A stretch of 64,000 nt of DNA from Liolophura sinensis. Its lineage: Eukaryota > Mollusca > Polyplacophora > Chitonida > Chitonidae. Below: more notes on the stretch, generated by a model, which did not search any database, was not told the DNA's origin, and was given only the letters and a program-made list of their open reading frames with translations. The stretch is not shown here. The first letter of the stretch is position 1. The DNA lies in the NCBI RefSeq assembly GCF_032854445.1, contig NC_088305.1:19145717-19209716 (forward strand), given 5' to 3'.

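Overview
The window is eukaryotic, intron-rich animal DNA, most likely from a mollusc (bivalve or gastropod). This rests on spliced exons with GT-AG boundaries, about twenty copies of a tRNA-headed SINE ending in a CGGCGTAAAACACCAATCAAATAAA tail of the kind I associate with molluscs, a second tRNA-headed SINE, and frequent TACATGTACATGTA palindromes. No species call is possible from the sequence alone.

One gene dominates. The minus strand from 64000 down to 9565 holds the last 28 exons of an integrin alpha subunit; the 5' exons (signal peptide and first propeller blades) lie beyond the right edge. I joined the exons by reading splice sites: every intron phase matches and the coding length is 2,649 nt (882 residues plus stop). 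In order they encode the later beta-propeller blades with four Ca-binding loops, thigh, calf-1, calf-2 with a furin-type RERR site, a single transmembrane helix and a GFFKRKR tail. No I-domain is seen in the part present. The wording around the thigh, calf and tail resembles the RGD-binding class (insect alpha-PS2; vertebrate alpha-V, alpha-5, alpha-8). A second gene enters from the left on the plus strand, with its last coding exon at 276-404, so the two genes are convergent (tail to tail). I do not recognise its product.

Layout: 1-404 end of the plus-strand gene; 405-9564 3' UTRs and intergenic DNA with several minisatellites, SINE tails and a foldback MITE; 9565-22196 tail, transmembrane, calf-2 and calf-1 exons; 24126-28884 calf-1 and thigh exons; 29150-31915 a large SINE-derived satellite; 32287-43548 end of thigh and propeller exons; 43549-53798 a 10.2 kb intron; 53799-64000 propeller exons between two repeat-filled introns.

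The most striking signal is the tandem repeats, which by hand estimate fill about a quarter of the window. In five introns the array begins exactly at the exon's 3' end, and every unit is a copy of the exon-intron junction including its 5' splice site (introns after exons at 12967, 17963, 27513, 34459 and 41749). One of these arrays consists of pyrimidine-rich CAG directly abutting GTAAGT, the form of a recursive (ratchet) splice site. Other arrays grew from the core or tail of the local SINE (18.9-19.9 kb, 29.2-31.9 kb, probably 59.2-60.1 kb). Most long open frames in the window come from repeat arrays and are not genes.
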